From Isoetes taiwanensis (lineage: Eukaryota; Streptophyta; Lycopodiopsida; Isoetales; Isoetaceae): DNA of 64,000 nt. Each line of letters opens with the position of its first letter. Positions within the stretch are counted from its first letter, which is position 1. Positions 18,923-32,144 of this stretch are shown here, piece after piece. The position numbers were made by a program, and so were the translations under genes. Location: the NCBI GenBank assembly GCA_021234155.1, contig JAJEKV010000004.1:23347122-23411121 (forward strand). Reading direction: 5' to 3'. Below the pieces are notes generated by a model that saw only the letters and a list, made by a program, of their open reading frames with translations, did no database searches and was not told the origin of the DNA.

Positions 18923-20538
18923 TGTGACGTTCCAAGTATTTATACGGTATACGTATAAATATATTGACACGTCACCCAGTATAGATACGCCACCATGGGG
19001 CATGGTGACCTAGGGGGTTGACCTAAAAGGGATTTAATTAGCTATGTTAATTAAATCATTAAGGATAATAACCTATGTTTAAGGAAATTAATAATTAAGA
19101 AGGACAATTAAGCTAATTATGGTTTAGGAAGGCGCCACCTGGCCAAACTCGATTGGCCAGCATGGTGATTACTAATTGGATCCATTAAGGTGGATCACCA
19201 CCCCCATATCAACCATAATCGAACCAGCAGAGCGCCCAAGGAGTAGTTGAGCGCCCAAGAACTGTTGCTGACTTCACCAAATCACTAAACAATCACTAGC
19301 TGTCGTTGCCACCCTAGTTCCAGCACTATGGAAGCACCCCACGATAATGGGTCCAGCCGAAACACGGGTTAGTAGTAGTTTAGCTTGTGAATTGTAGGAT
19401 AGTACTTCAGTACTCTCTTTTCTGATTGCCTTTGTTGAAATTAACCCTTCTTTGGTAAGTAGGATTACATTTCAATTATGAATGGTGCTCTGTTGAGGAA
19501 TGATTGATGTATCTATGAAGTATTTCGGTAGCTTCCGTTAAACAGGGGTTTAAAGGGGGGTAGAGACCTCTGAGCTCACATATGATAGTATGCTCCTAGA
19601 TAGAGCCCTGTAATATTCCCATTAGATGCGGCCTGTGTGCAAGAGACCACCGGGTTGTAGACGCTATGGTCTGGCTTAGCACCAGAAAAGGGACACAGTG
19701 GTGAAGTGGGGGTGGGGTCTTGCACGAACATAAAAGGCTCCTGAGACTCCTACATTGGGCTAGGCGATAGGCCGGGTCACGTGGAGGGCGGGTATGGGGG
19801 TCGACACTCCACGGGTGTAGAGGTGTGATCCGTATGGAGCATCTTGCACTTTGAGTAGATTTAGGGTGAGTAAGTTGGGTGCGGATGCGGGGGGGTCGCT
19901 AACGCGCACGATCCTCTAGCTCACCCATGGAACCACTGTGATCCTGGAAGGGGACGCCTCCCTGACCTGCCTCATCGGACCGGGGCGTCATGAACCCTGG
20001 AGTAGACTCAAAAGGGTGATACCTTGAGTCTGCGTCTCAAGGCTATAGCGGCCATAAGCGTGGAATCGACCCATCCGCAAAGTGTGCTGGGGGAGGGGCG
20101 GATGGAGTGGACAACCCTAGCCGATGTTCTATGCCCGATAACGCCATGCCAAGACTCGGTCCGGCTGATCTCTTGAGGCCCAAACCATCGGTCGATCCTC
20201 ACCGGAGTATGAGGGGTAGAACCTGAGGTTTGGGGTGTTTTCTTAGTTTTAGATGCATATTCTTTGCCGTTGGTATTTGGATGGATGCGCCACCCTTCGT
20301 GGTGGTGATTTATATGTGATTTATGCTGTGTGCTAACCCTTGTATTCATGCTTCCGCGACGTAGGAGCCCATCGAAGGCGTGGGCCGAATGACACCTCCG
20401 TGTCCTTCACTCGAGCATCTCTACGTAGATGGCCCGGGTCAGACGGAGGGCCCTGCTCATGGCGAGATGGTCGCCATGGGAGGGGAAAGTCCCCGTATGT
20501 ATACGGCCGGGGGTCGTATATATTCAGGGAGCGTCACA
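18923..20538 (+). repeat. 3' LTR of element 1
   Basis: 1616 bp, starting TGTGACGTTCC and ending GCGTCACA. It differs from the 5' LTR by scattered substitutions and small indels (for example CCTATGTT added near 19073, and several indels in the GC-rich part 19620-20230). The insertion is therefore not brand new, although some indels in G/C runs may be sequencing error. Confidence 0.92.
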
Positions 20539-20543
20539 CTGTG
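20539..20543. other. Target-site duplication of gypsy element 1, right
   Basis: CTGTG, identical to 3649-3653. It marks the exact right border. Confidence 0.85.
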
Positions 20544-21134
20544 CATGATACCTACTGCACTTTCAAAAAAACATACAATCGACTGTGTTGACTAAGGTAT
20601 ATCGTATTATTTCTGAAGAGTAGAGGTTGCTTTTTGAGTCCAATATTGTGAAGGAAGATTTTAAAGGAGTTGTGGCTCTCTTGAAAAAGGACAAATGCCC
20701 TGGTCTTGATGGCTTCCCTATTGAATTCTTTTAGAAGTGCAGGGACTGTTTGGAAGATGAAGTATATGATGCCTTCTGCGAGTTTCAGAGATTTAGATGC
20801 AAGGAACCCAAGACTATTTTTGACTGACGATCTTTACATTGCTTTTCTCGATGTACAAGGCCTTTGCTAAGACATTGGCATAAAAGTTCACGACATTTTG
20901 GCTGACTCTATTTCGTCAACACGATCTGACTTTCTCCCTCGTCAATCTATTCTCAACAATGTGGCTGCTGCATATGAAGGAATATATTGTGCTCGGTTAC
21001 AGGATAATAGAGCAGTGTATCTTAAGCTTGATTTTGCTAAAGCTTACAATAGTGTTGATTGGGGTTTCTTGGAGAAGCGTCTTCTTGCTCTTGGGTTTGA
21101 AGATAAATATTATGAGACTTTGAGTACTGAGTAG
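20544..21134 (+). pseudogene. LINE-A reverse transcriptase fragment (continuation across the gypsy insertion)
   Basis: Codes, with stops and frame changes, for the L1-type RT: GVVALLKKDKCPGLDGFPIEFF (20660-20730, the K.PG.DG.x.EF motif), then DFLPRQSILNNVAAAYEG and VYLKLDFAKAYNSVDWGFLEKR with LALGF (20898-21134). It stops before the catalytic YxDD box. With 3340-3653 it forms one LINE copy split by element 1. A TAG after IEFF and another stop near 20827 show it was dead. Confidence 0.82.
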
Positions 21135-22790
21135 TGCCAGGCACCGTGTCTCTCTCACAACATTTTGATTCACACAAATTTTCATTGACTCTATGCTACA
21201 TGTCTTGTATACTATAATGTTCATTGTGACACCTCTAACAATATGAAAGTATCTTCTGTTCTGCCTAGCCTCATGCCTTGTCAAATGTAAATACACAATT
21301 TTATGGATGACTCGTTAAATAGATTAACCTTATATGATGAGATCATGATATTTTTAGAAACATTTCGAAATTGTTGTTGAATGATACACCTTATTGAAAC
21401 GTAGTAGTCATAATTATACATCTATGATATGTATAGTAGATAGGTATCTTACACATTCATAGGCACAAAAATCGAGTTTGATCTTTTCAATAGTTATCAT
21501 AAAAGACACATGAAATGTAATTATATACACTTGGAATCTTGGCAACCTAAACAATGTGTAAAAATTCTACCCCTAGTTATATCATTAGTTCATCATTGTA
21601 AAATGATAGAGGAGCAATGAAGAATTATTTGGAAACAAGGAATAGATTATGATGGCATATTCAAGGATGATGTTACATTCAATAGTCTTGAAGTTCACTA
21701 ACATCAGAATAAACAAACAATAGTGCATACAATGGTTTAAAAATACACATTTGAAAGATGCTAATGGGGTTTTTGTGCAAGCATTCTATGGATATATATT
21801 ATGATGATTAAGGAGATCACAAGATTTATCTCTTGCTTATGACAATCAAATTCCTTATGAACATAACTAGTCTCTAATACCTTGACGATGCAATAATCTA
21901 GCGTTCGTCTTGGAAAGGCATGGTTTCAAGTTTAGTCATATTCTCTACATTAGCCAATATATACTCCTTGCTTGTAAATGCTTCCCATTGTGGCTAACTG
22001 CAATTCTTTTGTCCTCTAGGTAATAAAAAGCTAACGTACAACAAAATCACAAACTTTATACGTAGTTTATGTGATTATCAACATTTATAATGTGAAACAA
22101 GTTTTTCAATGAAAGAAAATTACATTTAGTCCTAATGGACATGCACATGGGGTAGGTAATACATCATTGTATGTGTAGCCAGTGTGCATGTGTCAGATAT
22201 ATTCTGGTGTCAAGCAGTTGCCTGTAGCTTGTTTACCATCGGAACAACATTTTTGACTTGCATTTAAGGATTGCTTACCACCAAAACAACGTTGCATTTG
22301 GGGTTTCTTCTCGGCTTGATTTTTTTTTTTGAAAAACAGAACTTAATCTTTGATCGTTGTTGGTAAGTCAAAAGTAGTTATCTACAATTCTTTACGCTAC
22401 ATATTTCGTAAGACTAGAAAAGCTTCAAGAATGGGGAGAGATGATGAATAGGTATCAAGAGAAAAAAGACAATCCCACAACTTTTATGTGAGGCAGAAAG
22501 CAACAAAAAGTTAAAGGCAAAGACATATAAGGTGGACTAATGGATATATATGGAATCGAGTAACAACCACGACAGACTTTGAAATTATGACGAAAACTTG
22601 GATACGAGGGACACATGTTGGCCATTGAGAATCTCATGAACCTTCGTGATTGATGTCTTGCAACTAGGCATTTGACAGAGGGAAAGGTGACAGGGAACTG
22701 GCAAGCAGAGAGGGGAGGAGTGGCGAGTTTTGGAAGAAGCAAAGAAGAAGAAAAAGAAGCAATTTTTACGTCATGCCCCATTGGCAGCAT
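21135..22790. other. AT-rich stretch, no gene recognised
   Basis: No motif-bearing frame. Near 22320 a T(13) run followed by GAAAAACAGAACTTAATC could be the antisense 3' tail of a decayed retroposon, but no body was recognised. Confidence 0.45.
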
Positions 22791-22796
22791 ACGATT

Positions 22797-23075
22797 GGGT
22801 ACATAGACGAACACTCCACCCCAACCCATAGACGAACACTCCACCCCAACATTGCTTGTTGGCATGGTGTGTGCGTTGCTGCCAACCACCTTACATTCTG
22901 GGCATTAACATAAGGATTTCGAAAGAGGCAAGGAAAAAAAGCAAGTATTTTCAGCAAGACACATTGGCAGCATTCAATTGGACATTTAAAGACCCACAAA
23001 GCAATGGTGGCATGGTGTGTGCGTTGCTGCCAACCACCTTACATTCTGGGCATTAATATACGGAGTGCGACGGAA
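22797..23075. repeat. Nested short direct duplications
   Basis: TAGACGAACACTCCACCCCAAC occurs twice in tandem at 22804-22850. GGCATGGTGTGTGCGTTGCT with the following GCCAACCACCTTACATTCTG and GGGCATTAA occurs at about 22861 and again at about 23008. The intervening segment repeats ATTGGCAGCAT. Confidence 0.7.
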
Positions 23076-23359
23076 GTGTAGGTGGGGGTGTAAGCCTATT
23101 ATATACTACAAACTATTTGTCTTGTATTTATATTATAAAATGTTCCAATGGTTGGCACAGACAAGGCTCTTCTCTGCGGTATTTTCGACTTTCTGGTATT
23201 TTATGATGGTGGCATACAAGACTATAGTATTTTTATTTTTTTGTTCCTGTGGTGGGCCATAGACCAAAATTCCAAGAGTGGCCCAAAAGGTAAAAGCAAC
23301 GTCACGGGCGCATCCTGCCGGAAATTATACCACGGACAAATACATACGGTATATATAAT

Positions 23360-24420
23360 AATATGACCTGACCATGTCCCTTTTTGGCCTCCCACATGTG
23401 TACCATATTCTGGCCCTCCTGGCCATAATAGATCCCAGCACTACTTTACGCTGTACATACGGTCCTTTACGGTATGGATACAGTGTACGTTATACCGCGC
23501 CGTATAGGCTAGGGGTCTAATCTGGGTGGAATATAACCGCGTGGTTTTCACGATCGGGATGCTGCCACGTAGACGGTGAGGTCACATCGGAGCCGTTGAG
23601 GGCTCTGGCTTGGTTTTTAGTTTGTCAAGATAGAGAAGAAAGATAGAGACGGCGGAAGGGAGCACGAGGAAACGAAGGATCAGAATGGCAGAATAAAAGG
23701 GAAGCGATTATTCGTTGTTTTAAGGGTTTCTGCATCGCCGGAACTGCCTCTTCCGATCTTCTTTTTTGTCTTAAATTCGCATTCTGCTCCATTACTTTGA
23801 AAAAGTTTTTGATCTTCATCCGGATTGATCGCAGTTTTTTCGTCTGGTTTCTTCCCCATCTTCTCTGCCGGATTGATCGTAGTTTTTTGGTTTGGATTCT
23901 TCCTCTTTCCTCCTCATCTTTTCTGCCTGCTTCTGTAGCTTCGTTTTCTGCTTCATTCTGATCAGAAATCTGCTCCCTAAGCTTGCTTTCATTCCTTTTG
24001 CAGCTTTCTGTAGCTTTTGATTCGGTTGCTTTGATCTGTCTTTGCCGTTCCGCATCACATCGATGTGAAAAAGCTTGAAACCTGAAGAATTGAAAAGCTT
24101 TTTTCCTGTTTCTTGTCGATTCGTATTCAAGCATTTTCCAGCTTCTAAATCCGTTCCGGCAATCTTTCTATCGGGTTTTTCTTTCAGATCTATGCAAAAA
24201 AACCTTCTCTGAAGAGTCGGGTTCATTTTGTGTTTTAAGCTTTTCCAATCTATTCCGGCAATATTTGCGTTGATCGTTTTGCTCAAATCGATGCGAAAGA
24301 ATCTGAAAATATGAAGAATCTGAAGCTGGAAGTTAAATCTTGCTACGGCACTCAAGTTTTCAGCTTGAATACGCCCTAAATCGACACGCAGTTCTACATC
24401 CCCAAATATCTGTCAATAAC
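23360..24420. repeat. T-rich region with internal imperfect repeats
   Basis: CCGGATTGATCG(C/T)AGTTTTTT with a following C/T-rich 30 bp occurs twice near 23820-23920. Words such as TTCCGGCAAT, TCGATG(T/C)GAAA and CTGAAGAAT recur to 24360. Open frames on the minus strand only translate these repeats. It resembles the tandem repeats flanking element 2 (35730 and 49620) in composition, but I cannot align them with confidence. Confidence 0.4.
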
Positions 24421-26640
24421 GACAAAGCTTGCGATGTCTGCAACAGTTAATTAGTTGTCTGCATTGACGGATATGCAAAATCTCGCTTGGGCTAAATCCT
24501 TCCGGAAGAATCCGTTGGATTTACAAGCTTAGAGATATGAATCCGGCTTGGAGGCCACGCTGTGAAAGCAACTTAAAGAATCTTGCATTCAGAAAGCGAC
24601 CTTGTTCTACGACTCCGGTTTATTCAGAAATAAAGAAATCTGCATTCGGAAAAGAAGATGGATTTAGATTTGAGCAGGCAGAGCCAAGATGAGGGGAGTG
24701 TAGCCTGGCTCGAGATTCTCGCTTATTTCTTCATTTGAATCTTTCACCATTCCGGTATTTCTGAAAATTTTGCTTCAATCTTGAAAATATTTCAAACCTG
24801 GATTTTGATTCTTGGAATAGACCGTAGTCCGGCGAGATTTCGGACCAGGCTTCATTCCCCTCAACGTGGCATTTCTAAGCTCTATATTTGCAGAAAAAAG
24901 ACAGAACTGCAGAAATAAATTCGACCCTGGAATCCACAGGTCTCAAGATGTAAGAAAATGAGGTAATCGTTGTTGAGTTTTTACACTGTTTTGAGATGAT
25001 ATGTCTGACATTTAGCATATGGGCAGGCTCAATGATTAGGTTGAAATTTCGTTACTGTTGATATTACTCTGCGCACTTATTGATGCACGAGGAAAGGATT
25101 GCATAATGAAGCATTGCATTTTTATAATAAAGCATGCATGCTACGTTCCATTCGGAATCTTGTGCTGAATGATTGCATATTAGTTTGGTTTGATTCTGTT
25201 TTCTTGACTTGCAAGAGGTGGCGAGCTTGGAGCTCCAAAACATGGCCAAGTCCGGCAATTTTAGACCTGGTTTTTGGAAGAAGACCCAGTTTATGGTCCA
25301 TCATTATTCAGAAAAATATTGTGCTGGTCTGATACTTATGGATTCGCCAGCTTTCTCTATCATCATTGGTATGAAATAGGATGTCCATTCATTGATGGGC
25401 TTCTTTTGTCGATTGTTGTTCTTATGTTTGGCTTGTTTCTAACACAGATCGATGAATTTTCTATTGCACATAAAACAGGGATCTCGATATTGACAACCGA
25501 TGAGGCAGACTCCAGATATGCTGCATCTGGTTACTTCTAAAAGCATCTCTTTTCTGGTGGAAGTCGCTTTATATGCCCGTTTACTTTATATGCATTGGGA
25601 GATTTTGCTCAACCATCTCTATACCTGTAGAAAATAAGGCAATATTCTTGGCCTGTAGTGGGATATCAAGTGCAAAAATCTTCTGATTCGTAGAAACTCG
25701 ACCTGCACTTTCTTGTACTGAAGCAGAAGCATTACCCTTGGCTGCAATACACGATTTTTGCAACCACGATGGAAAATCCTGAGATCAAGAGCGAAGAATT
25801 TTTTCTTCAAGTACTGAATTGGGCCCAAAGTTTCATCAGGCATGTCTAAATTTTATTCTGGAATGGATTATAAGGAATATGAACTTAATACAGAAGAAAT
25901 CTTCGATTGGGAAGACAGCACAGGAGAAAGGAAGGGCTATGCGATAAGGCAGGAACCGATTTTATGTACTTTGAAGATAAGGTCAGTTCTTCTTTGTAAA
26001 TGAGCTTAAATGCGGTCTAGTAGTATATAAAATTCTACCCAGAACCTTTTAGTGCTCCAGTCAAAATTATTGTCTCATGCCGACGAGAGCTACTGAATTG
26101 AACCTTTATTCTTTCATAGAGGATTTTTTTTGTAGCTTATTCTTTTCCACCTAACTAGAACCTAAGCAAGTTATGTGAAACCATAAGCCTCCTGGTGTAA
26201 TAAGGCCATTTCTTATTAATGTTGGGCAAAATTTTTAAACCCGAAAAATTGGTTTTGAGTGTTTGCGTAACGTGTTCCTCGAAATTACATCATCCTTTTT
26301 GTTTTGCTTTTGTGTGTGGGATAGCCGAATGGTAGAATTCAAATACTATGATGATTGTTCGTTTAGGAAGGGATAATGGACATAATCCGTCATCACTGGG
26401 CATAGGGCTCGGTGGCTGAGATTTTTCAATGTAATAGGCACCAACATGTTGATGGCACATGTATTGATGTTTTGACAGGCAGTATAAACTGGCCATTATG
26501 ATGTTAGTTTTTGTAGTTTCTTGATGAGAATTGAACTTAAAAGTGTTATTTCTTTGCTTTTGTTTTTTTTTGCTCAATATAATTTTTTGCAACATTATCT
26601 TTCAATTTTATTGAAAAAAAAGCAACTTATGAATTCAAAG
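24421..26640. other. AT-rich DNA without recognised genes
   Basis: Several small frames under 90 codons on both strands, with no motifs and no obvious context. Nothing that I can support as a gene, RNA or transposon end. Confidence 0.4.
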
Positions 26641-26659
26641 CATATGCTCAACAATACAT

Positions 26660-26760
26660 ACAAGGCCAAGATCAGTAGGCTGTACCATGAAAAAAAAAAC
26701 AAAGGCCTCATGAAGTAGGCTGTACCATGAAAAAAAAACAAAGGCCTCATGAAATAAGAA
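26660..26760. repeat. 45-bp tandem duplication
   Basis: GTAGGCTGTACCATGAAAAA followed by AACAAAGGCCTCATGAA occurs twice in direct succession, differing in A-run length. Confidence 0.8.
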
Positions 26761-26989
26761 ACTCATTCTGGAAAAATTATCAAAACGCCAACAAAATGCC
26801 GGTAAAAACAAGATGCTTGGCTAATTGAGTATAAATTCTTTGTGATCGATCAAATAAGAAAGTGTCCATTACAAAACTTGTATATAAGAGTGAGATCGTT
26901 CCAATGTTTGTAGAAACATATAAAATGTTTTGTAATCTTTTTAAAAGTCTTTCTATTTCAACTCTACTATTTTCGTTTTGGGTTTGGGG

Positions 26990-27910
26990 AGGGTATTTTG
27001 GCAATGGTGGGGACTATGATTTCGGTACAGTATTGTATAAGAAACGGTATAATTTGCCACGTGAGAGGAGCTTGAGTGTTTCTTGCTATTTTGGGTGCTT
27101 CGCAATTCCTTTTTTCATGCATGTTTTTGCAAAGGCTGGTGGGGAAGAAAAAATTGGCGCCCTTTTTTTAGGGCGTGGATAAGAAGGCATGCTCCCTTCT
27201 TTTTTTGGCAGGGGCAGCGGAGGAGAGGCACAGGGCAGACGCAACTCCTTCTACTCCCTGCCCTTGACCTTGGAGATCTTGACCTTGGAGATCTTAACCC
27301 TACTGTCTCCATATCCATGGTTGCTACCGTATTACAAGCACCTTCCATCGCCTCGATTAAAAGCTCTTCGCTTAGGGTGTTAGTTTTCTTATCCTTTTCT
27401 GCACTACCAAGCATAGCTACCATACTCATGCTATGGACTTCTTCCACGTCCATTGCAGCAGGGCTATGAGTAACGGCAATTGCTGACAAGGATCGACAAA
27501 TTAGGTGCTTGTTCTTGAAGACAGCAAACCGTTTGCTTGGATTAAACGCATGCGAAGAAGATGAAGCTAAAGTTTAGGGCCGCAATTTAAACAGATTTTT
27601 GGCGCAATCGAGAAGCAGATGTCTGCCGGCGCCCAGATCGTGCTGCAGCAAATCCGAAGCAACATTTTAGGGCAAAGTTCTGCAAAGGGGGCCTCTGTAC
27701 TAGAGCGTACCGACCCTTTGCAGGTGAAGTAGAGATTTGGGTGTCAGAGCTAAGTCATGCACGTATTATCATGATTTCATTATTTACGAATATACAGAAC
27801 AAGAGATTTGTGTATCAGAGCTAATTCATGCACGTATTATCATTTCAAAGGTCGATACTTTGAACAGATAGAGGAGCCTGGAGGTTTCCAGCGGAGAGAT
27901 GGGAGACCGG
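26990..27910. repeat. 0.92-kb tandem duplication, unit 1
   Basis: The unit begins AGGGTATTTTGGCAATGG and ends GAGAGATGGGAGACCGG. It is followed directly by a second unit with only a few differences, mostly length changes in G/C-rich runs near 27205-27250 and 27690-27730. Inside, GACCTTGGAGATCTT is itself duplicated, and a 45-bp word around TCATGCACGTATTATCAT occurs twice (27750 and 27826). A minus-strand frame of 124 codons (27115-27489) is broken in unit 2, so coding status is doubtful. No protein family recognised. Confidence 0.88.
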
Positions 27911-28837
27911 AGGGTATTTTGGCAATGGTGGGGACTATGATTTCGGTACAGTATTGTATAAGAAACGGTATAATTTGCCACGTGAGAGGAGCTTGAGTGT
28001 TTCTTGCTATTTTGGGTGCTTCGCAATTCCTTTTTTCATGCATGTTTTTGCAAAGGCTGGTGGGGAAGAAAAAATTGGCGCCCTTTTTTTAGGGCGTGGA
28101 TAAGAAGGCATGCTCCCTTCTTTTTTTTTGGCAAGGGGCAGGAGGGAGGAGAGGCAGGCAGGCGCACGCAACTCCTTCTACTCCCCCGCCCTTGACCTTG
28201 GAGATCTTGACCTTGGAGATCTTAACCCCTCTTGTCTCCATATCCATGGTTGCTACCGTATTACAAAGCACCTTCCATCGCCTCGATTAAAAGCTCTTCG
28301 CTTAGGGTGTTAGTTTTCTTATCCTTTTCTGCACTACCAAGCATAGCTACCATACTCATGCTATGGACTTCTTCCACGTCCATTGCAGCAGGGCTATGAG
28401 TAACGGCAATTGCTGACAAGGATCGACAAATTAGGTGCTTGTTCTTGAAGACAGCAAACCGTTTGCTTGGATTAAACGCATGCGAAGAAGATGAAGCTAA
28501 AGTTTAGGGCCGCAATTTAAACAGATTTTTGGCGCAATCGAGAAGCAGATGTCTGCCGGCGCCCAGATCGTGCTGCAGCAAATCCGAAGCAACATTTTAG
28601 GGCAAAGTTCTGCAAAGGGGCCCTGCACTAGAGCCGCACCGACCCTTTGCGTGAAGTAGAGATTTGGGTGTCGAGCTAAGTCATGCACGTATTATCATGA
28701 TTTCATTATTTACTGAATATCTGTAACAAGAGATTTGTGTATCAGAGCTAATTCATGCACGTATTATCATTTCAAAGGTCGATACTTTGAACAGATAGAG
28801 GAGCCTGGAGGTTTCCAGCGGAGAGATGGGAGACCGG
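27911..28837. repeat. 0.92-kb tandem duplication, unit 2
   Basis: Second head-to-tail copy of 26990-27910 (927 versus 921 bp). After its final GAGACCGG the sequence diverges to TTTCATGTTCTGCAG. The duplication looks recent or is an assembly artefact. Confidence 0.88.
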
Positions 28838-30335
28838 TTTCATGTTCTGCAGACCGTTTCCGTGGTTTAGGGGAGTGGGAATTCCTGGGTTCAACTGCAA
28901 CAGGGTTACAGAGATGCAGTTGTATGAATAATGCTTCTTTGGCTGTAAATGAGTTCTGAACCATGGCTTTATGTCATGTGTATATGAAATGGAGTTTGGA
29001 ACCATATGGTCGATTTGCACCATAGGAAGTGGCTTTTTAATTTGTGGTCAAAATTTTAATGGCCATTGATCTGGCACAATACCGAGAATATCCGCCAGAT
29101 CAATGGTAGGGAATAAAACTTGAACCAAACGCTATAATACATGGATGTGAAAAGATGAATATGAATATTATCTACATATAAAATGTTGGTGTAATCTTTA
29201 AGTCTTTCAATTTCAACTCTAATTTAGATGAATATGAATATTATCTTATTGGAAAGCTATTGTGTTAGTCTACGATGTTTGTGAAGACAACTGTCGGATA
29301 CTATATTACCATGTTTACTAGAATATGGAGGAAGGAAGGAAGGAAATTACTTTTATGCATTTTGGTAATAACAGCAAAATGTAGGGCCATTTTGGTATAT
29401 TTTTCAAATATTTTACTTTGGTGCTTATTATATTTGCTGAATGTTTTATACAATATGTTGTAAGATCAGTAGGCCCAAAAAATAACATAAACTAAGGCCT
29501 CGTGAAACTAAGGTGCTTATTTACATTTTGCTAATTATGAAAGGGATATATTAGCCATGTTTTCTGGCTGGGACACATGGGGACTTTTATAGATTGACAC
29601 CAATTTCTGGAAAGAAGAGGGTTTTATAGTATTCCTTCACATTAAATTAGAAGTTATATTAGTAGCAAATAAAATAGTTTTCCTCCGTAGAAAAGGTATA
29701 TATTAGTAGCAAATAATATAGTTTTCCTTCATAAAAGGTATAGCTTTGTTGGGAACAATGAGGCTTAAGTTATTCTCACCCTGGATGTAGGAATCCCAGT
29801 TATAGTGTAATACTGGCACGCTTTATCACAGCTCGCAAGCACAAAAACTTGAAGCCAAATTTATTGCGCCTGCCCCTGAAAAAGGGATTTAAAGCCTGCC
29901 CCTTAAAAAGGGATTTGAAGCATTTTTAGCTGGATGATTTTGATTTTAATGCTCAACCATTTCTGTTTTGCTTCACTTCGAGCCGGGATGTCTTATAAGA
30001 ATAGATAGAAGCAAGGAAAAAATGAACTAAAACGCAATAGATACGTAATTGTGCAATTTTGTCATGTGGACTGGTCCTATCATATGCTAGGGTTATAATG
30101 CCATCTTCCAGTATCAACACATAATACTAAAATCCCTAGCCCAAAGACGAAATGTCTTAAGTTAAAATGAAAGGATCAAAAGGATTGACATAAATTTTAT
30201 TTGAATTAAATTGAATTTTATCATCCATGGAACCAAGTGGCCTATGGGACTCAAACAAAGAATGTAAGGACACAACATGCCTATTACAGCCTAGAATTCG
30301 AAAAACAAAGGGGGAAGGGGGGGGCACCTTGAAGT
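28838..30335. other. AT-rich DNA with short duplications
   Basis: No gene recognised. Two 50-bp copies of TATATTAGTAGCAAATAA(A/T)ATAGTTTTCC lie at 29648 and 29697. A 30-bp word around CCTGCCCC(T)TGAAAAAGGGATTT repeats at about 29868 and 29896. Confidence 0.5.
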
Positions 30336-31109
30336 TTTTTTTTTTTGAGGGTAAATTTTTTTTTGATTAATATAAAAAATGGTACACGACCTTCTTGTGG
30401 GCTCCACAATAGGCCATTAATTCAAAAAAACAAGACAGTTATCAGCCTAAACGCCAATATATTCAGCAAAAGATCTAATAGCCATTTACCTAAATGCCCA
30501 AGGAAATGACCAAAAACCATAACAGAAGACTGCAATGAGTGCAGCCTTTACCACAATGAGTGCGGTCTCCTCATTGCATGAGTGCAATAAAAGAAGTCAC
30601 AGCTTAAGCCATCTCCAAAGCGCAAAGAAATGAGATGGCTTTACAATTCTGAAAGACCAAGCCTAAATAACTTTCCATGTGCTCTAGCATCAGCAAAAAG
30701 ATGAGATTTGGATAGGTCGTGAGCCAGCTCTCAATCACCAAAATCTATGGAGCTCAAGCTATCTGCTAGCATAGCTCTATCTAAACCCAGAAACACAAAG
30801 CAAATGCTTGAAATAATCTCTAACTAGATCAAAACTTGATGCAAGAAAGATATAAAGCTGGAGATAACGGCCATACCCCCATTCTGTCCTCTGTTGCAAC
30901 AAGCAGAATCGAAAGGGAAAGAGAGCACTCTACCATCTGTCATGGCTTTGGGAAGACAGAAGCAGCGAAGCTGCTCTTCCAGCAAGCAGATATCCCCAAA
31001 CGTCTTGGCTATGGTCGGGTGGCCGCCGCCGCCGCCCTAGTTAGGGTGCAACATTATAGTTAGCTATTTGGCAATAATAAGCTCGACAATAAACTGCACA
31101 TTTTATATG

Positions 31110-31412
31110 TCAATGTAGTGAGGGACACAACTGAGCTTGCATGTCTAGCACCTCCTGGATATATGACGCTATTGCTATTATTGAAGGTGTCTGCAATATC
31201 ACATGTAGTGGTTGATTAGGTTTAACCAACCCGGTATATCGTGCCCAAATAGATGCAAATGTTGGGCAATTTTGCAAAGTGTGACACTCATCTTCAATAA
31301 CTCGCATTTGGCAGCATTGGAAGATGACCATTTGCACTCTCAATTCTGAGGTTGTGCATCCCCCAGTTCGAGCAATTGTCATGTGCTTCTTCATGGAAAA
31401 ATGTGTTAACAA
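31110..31412 (-). pseudogene. LINE-C ORF2 C-terminal Cys/His domain
   Basis: Minus-strand frame with CQMRVIEDECHTLQNCP, the typical CxxC ... EDExHxLxxCP pattern at the C-terminus of L1-type ORF2 proteins, preceded by HMTIARTGG. Decayed: the first Cys pair is imperfect. Confidence 0.7.
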
Positions 31413-32144
31413 GTACCACTATGGACCCCTGGCAAGCGTAGAATTCATCTGACTTTTATAATATAATGTCTTTACCAACTCTAAGCCACTTGCATCCCAC
31501 AGCTTACTAAGGAAGCACATATCACGATATTGTTTTCATCATTGCGTAGGATGTGTAGAAGCTTACTAAAGATAGCATAGGATGTCTCACTAAAGAAGCG
31601 TAGGATGTGTAGGAACATGGGTGCTGCACCAATGTTTCTACTTATTGTATCTAAAGAACCAATCACTCGCTTCTCCTTCTAGCAGGCTTTAAGGCGACGT
31701 GGACCCATGACAATTGTATAGCGAGGTTTGGATAGCGAGTGTGATCCATCTTTACCACATTTCTGACAATATGTTATGCGATATTCTACAACAGCACGTT
31801 AGAGAGGGAAGAATCTTGTCTCCTTTAAAGGAATTTGATATGGGAGCATGGGCTTAACTCCAAGTGCTCAAGGCAAAAAGGATTTCTAAACCCATTCCAA
31901 GCCTTCCAACTGGCAAACGATATCATTGGCCTCCATACTTTTACTCCATGTAGAAGGACTAGCTCTACCAAAACCTGGACAAGTATGATTGAGAGGACTT
32001 GTCATAAAGCTCTGCTTTGTGGCAAATTGTTTTGCATTGCATAGAAAGCTTTCGAACATGTCATTACCCGTTTCTAGATACGAGTATCTCAGTAGGTCGT
32101 CATAATGAACTCCACCTATAGATATTTGTATGTTTGCACCACTT

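Larger units (their letters stand above)
3654..20538 (+). mobile_element. Ty3/gypsy chromovirus-like retrotransposon carrying a histone-H3 fusion ORF (element 1)
   Basis: The element runs LTR - PBS - ORF-A (H3 fusion) - ORF-B - ORF-C - gag - protease - RT - RNase H - integrase - chromodomain - PPT - LTR on the + strand. The span is 16.9 kb, but about 3.25 kb is a nested LINE and 0.8 kb a nested hAT-like element, so the original was about 13 kb including a small gag deletion. The domain order RT-RH-IN with a C-terminal chromodomain identifies a chromovirus-type Ty3/gypsy (Metaviridae) element. ORF-A is open, but gag, pol and ORF-B are interrupted, so this copy is not autonomous. The accessory genes upstream of gag are highly unusual for the group. 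Confidence 0.93.

Noticed and set aside
27115-27489. 124-residue minus-strand protein in the tandem unit
   Set aside because: The second, almost identical unit does not keep the frame, and no motif is present.
30836-31063. 75-codon + strand frame ending in an Ala run
   Set aside because: Lies in the presumed 3' region of LINE-C, with a GCC microsatellite. No family features.
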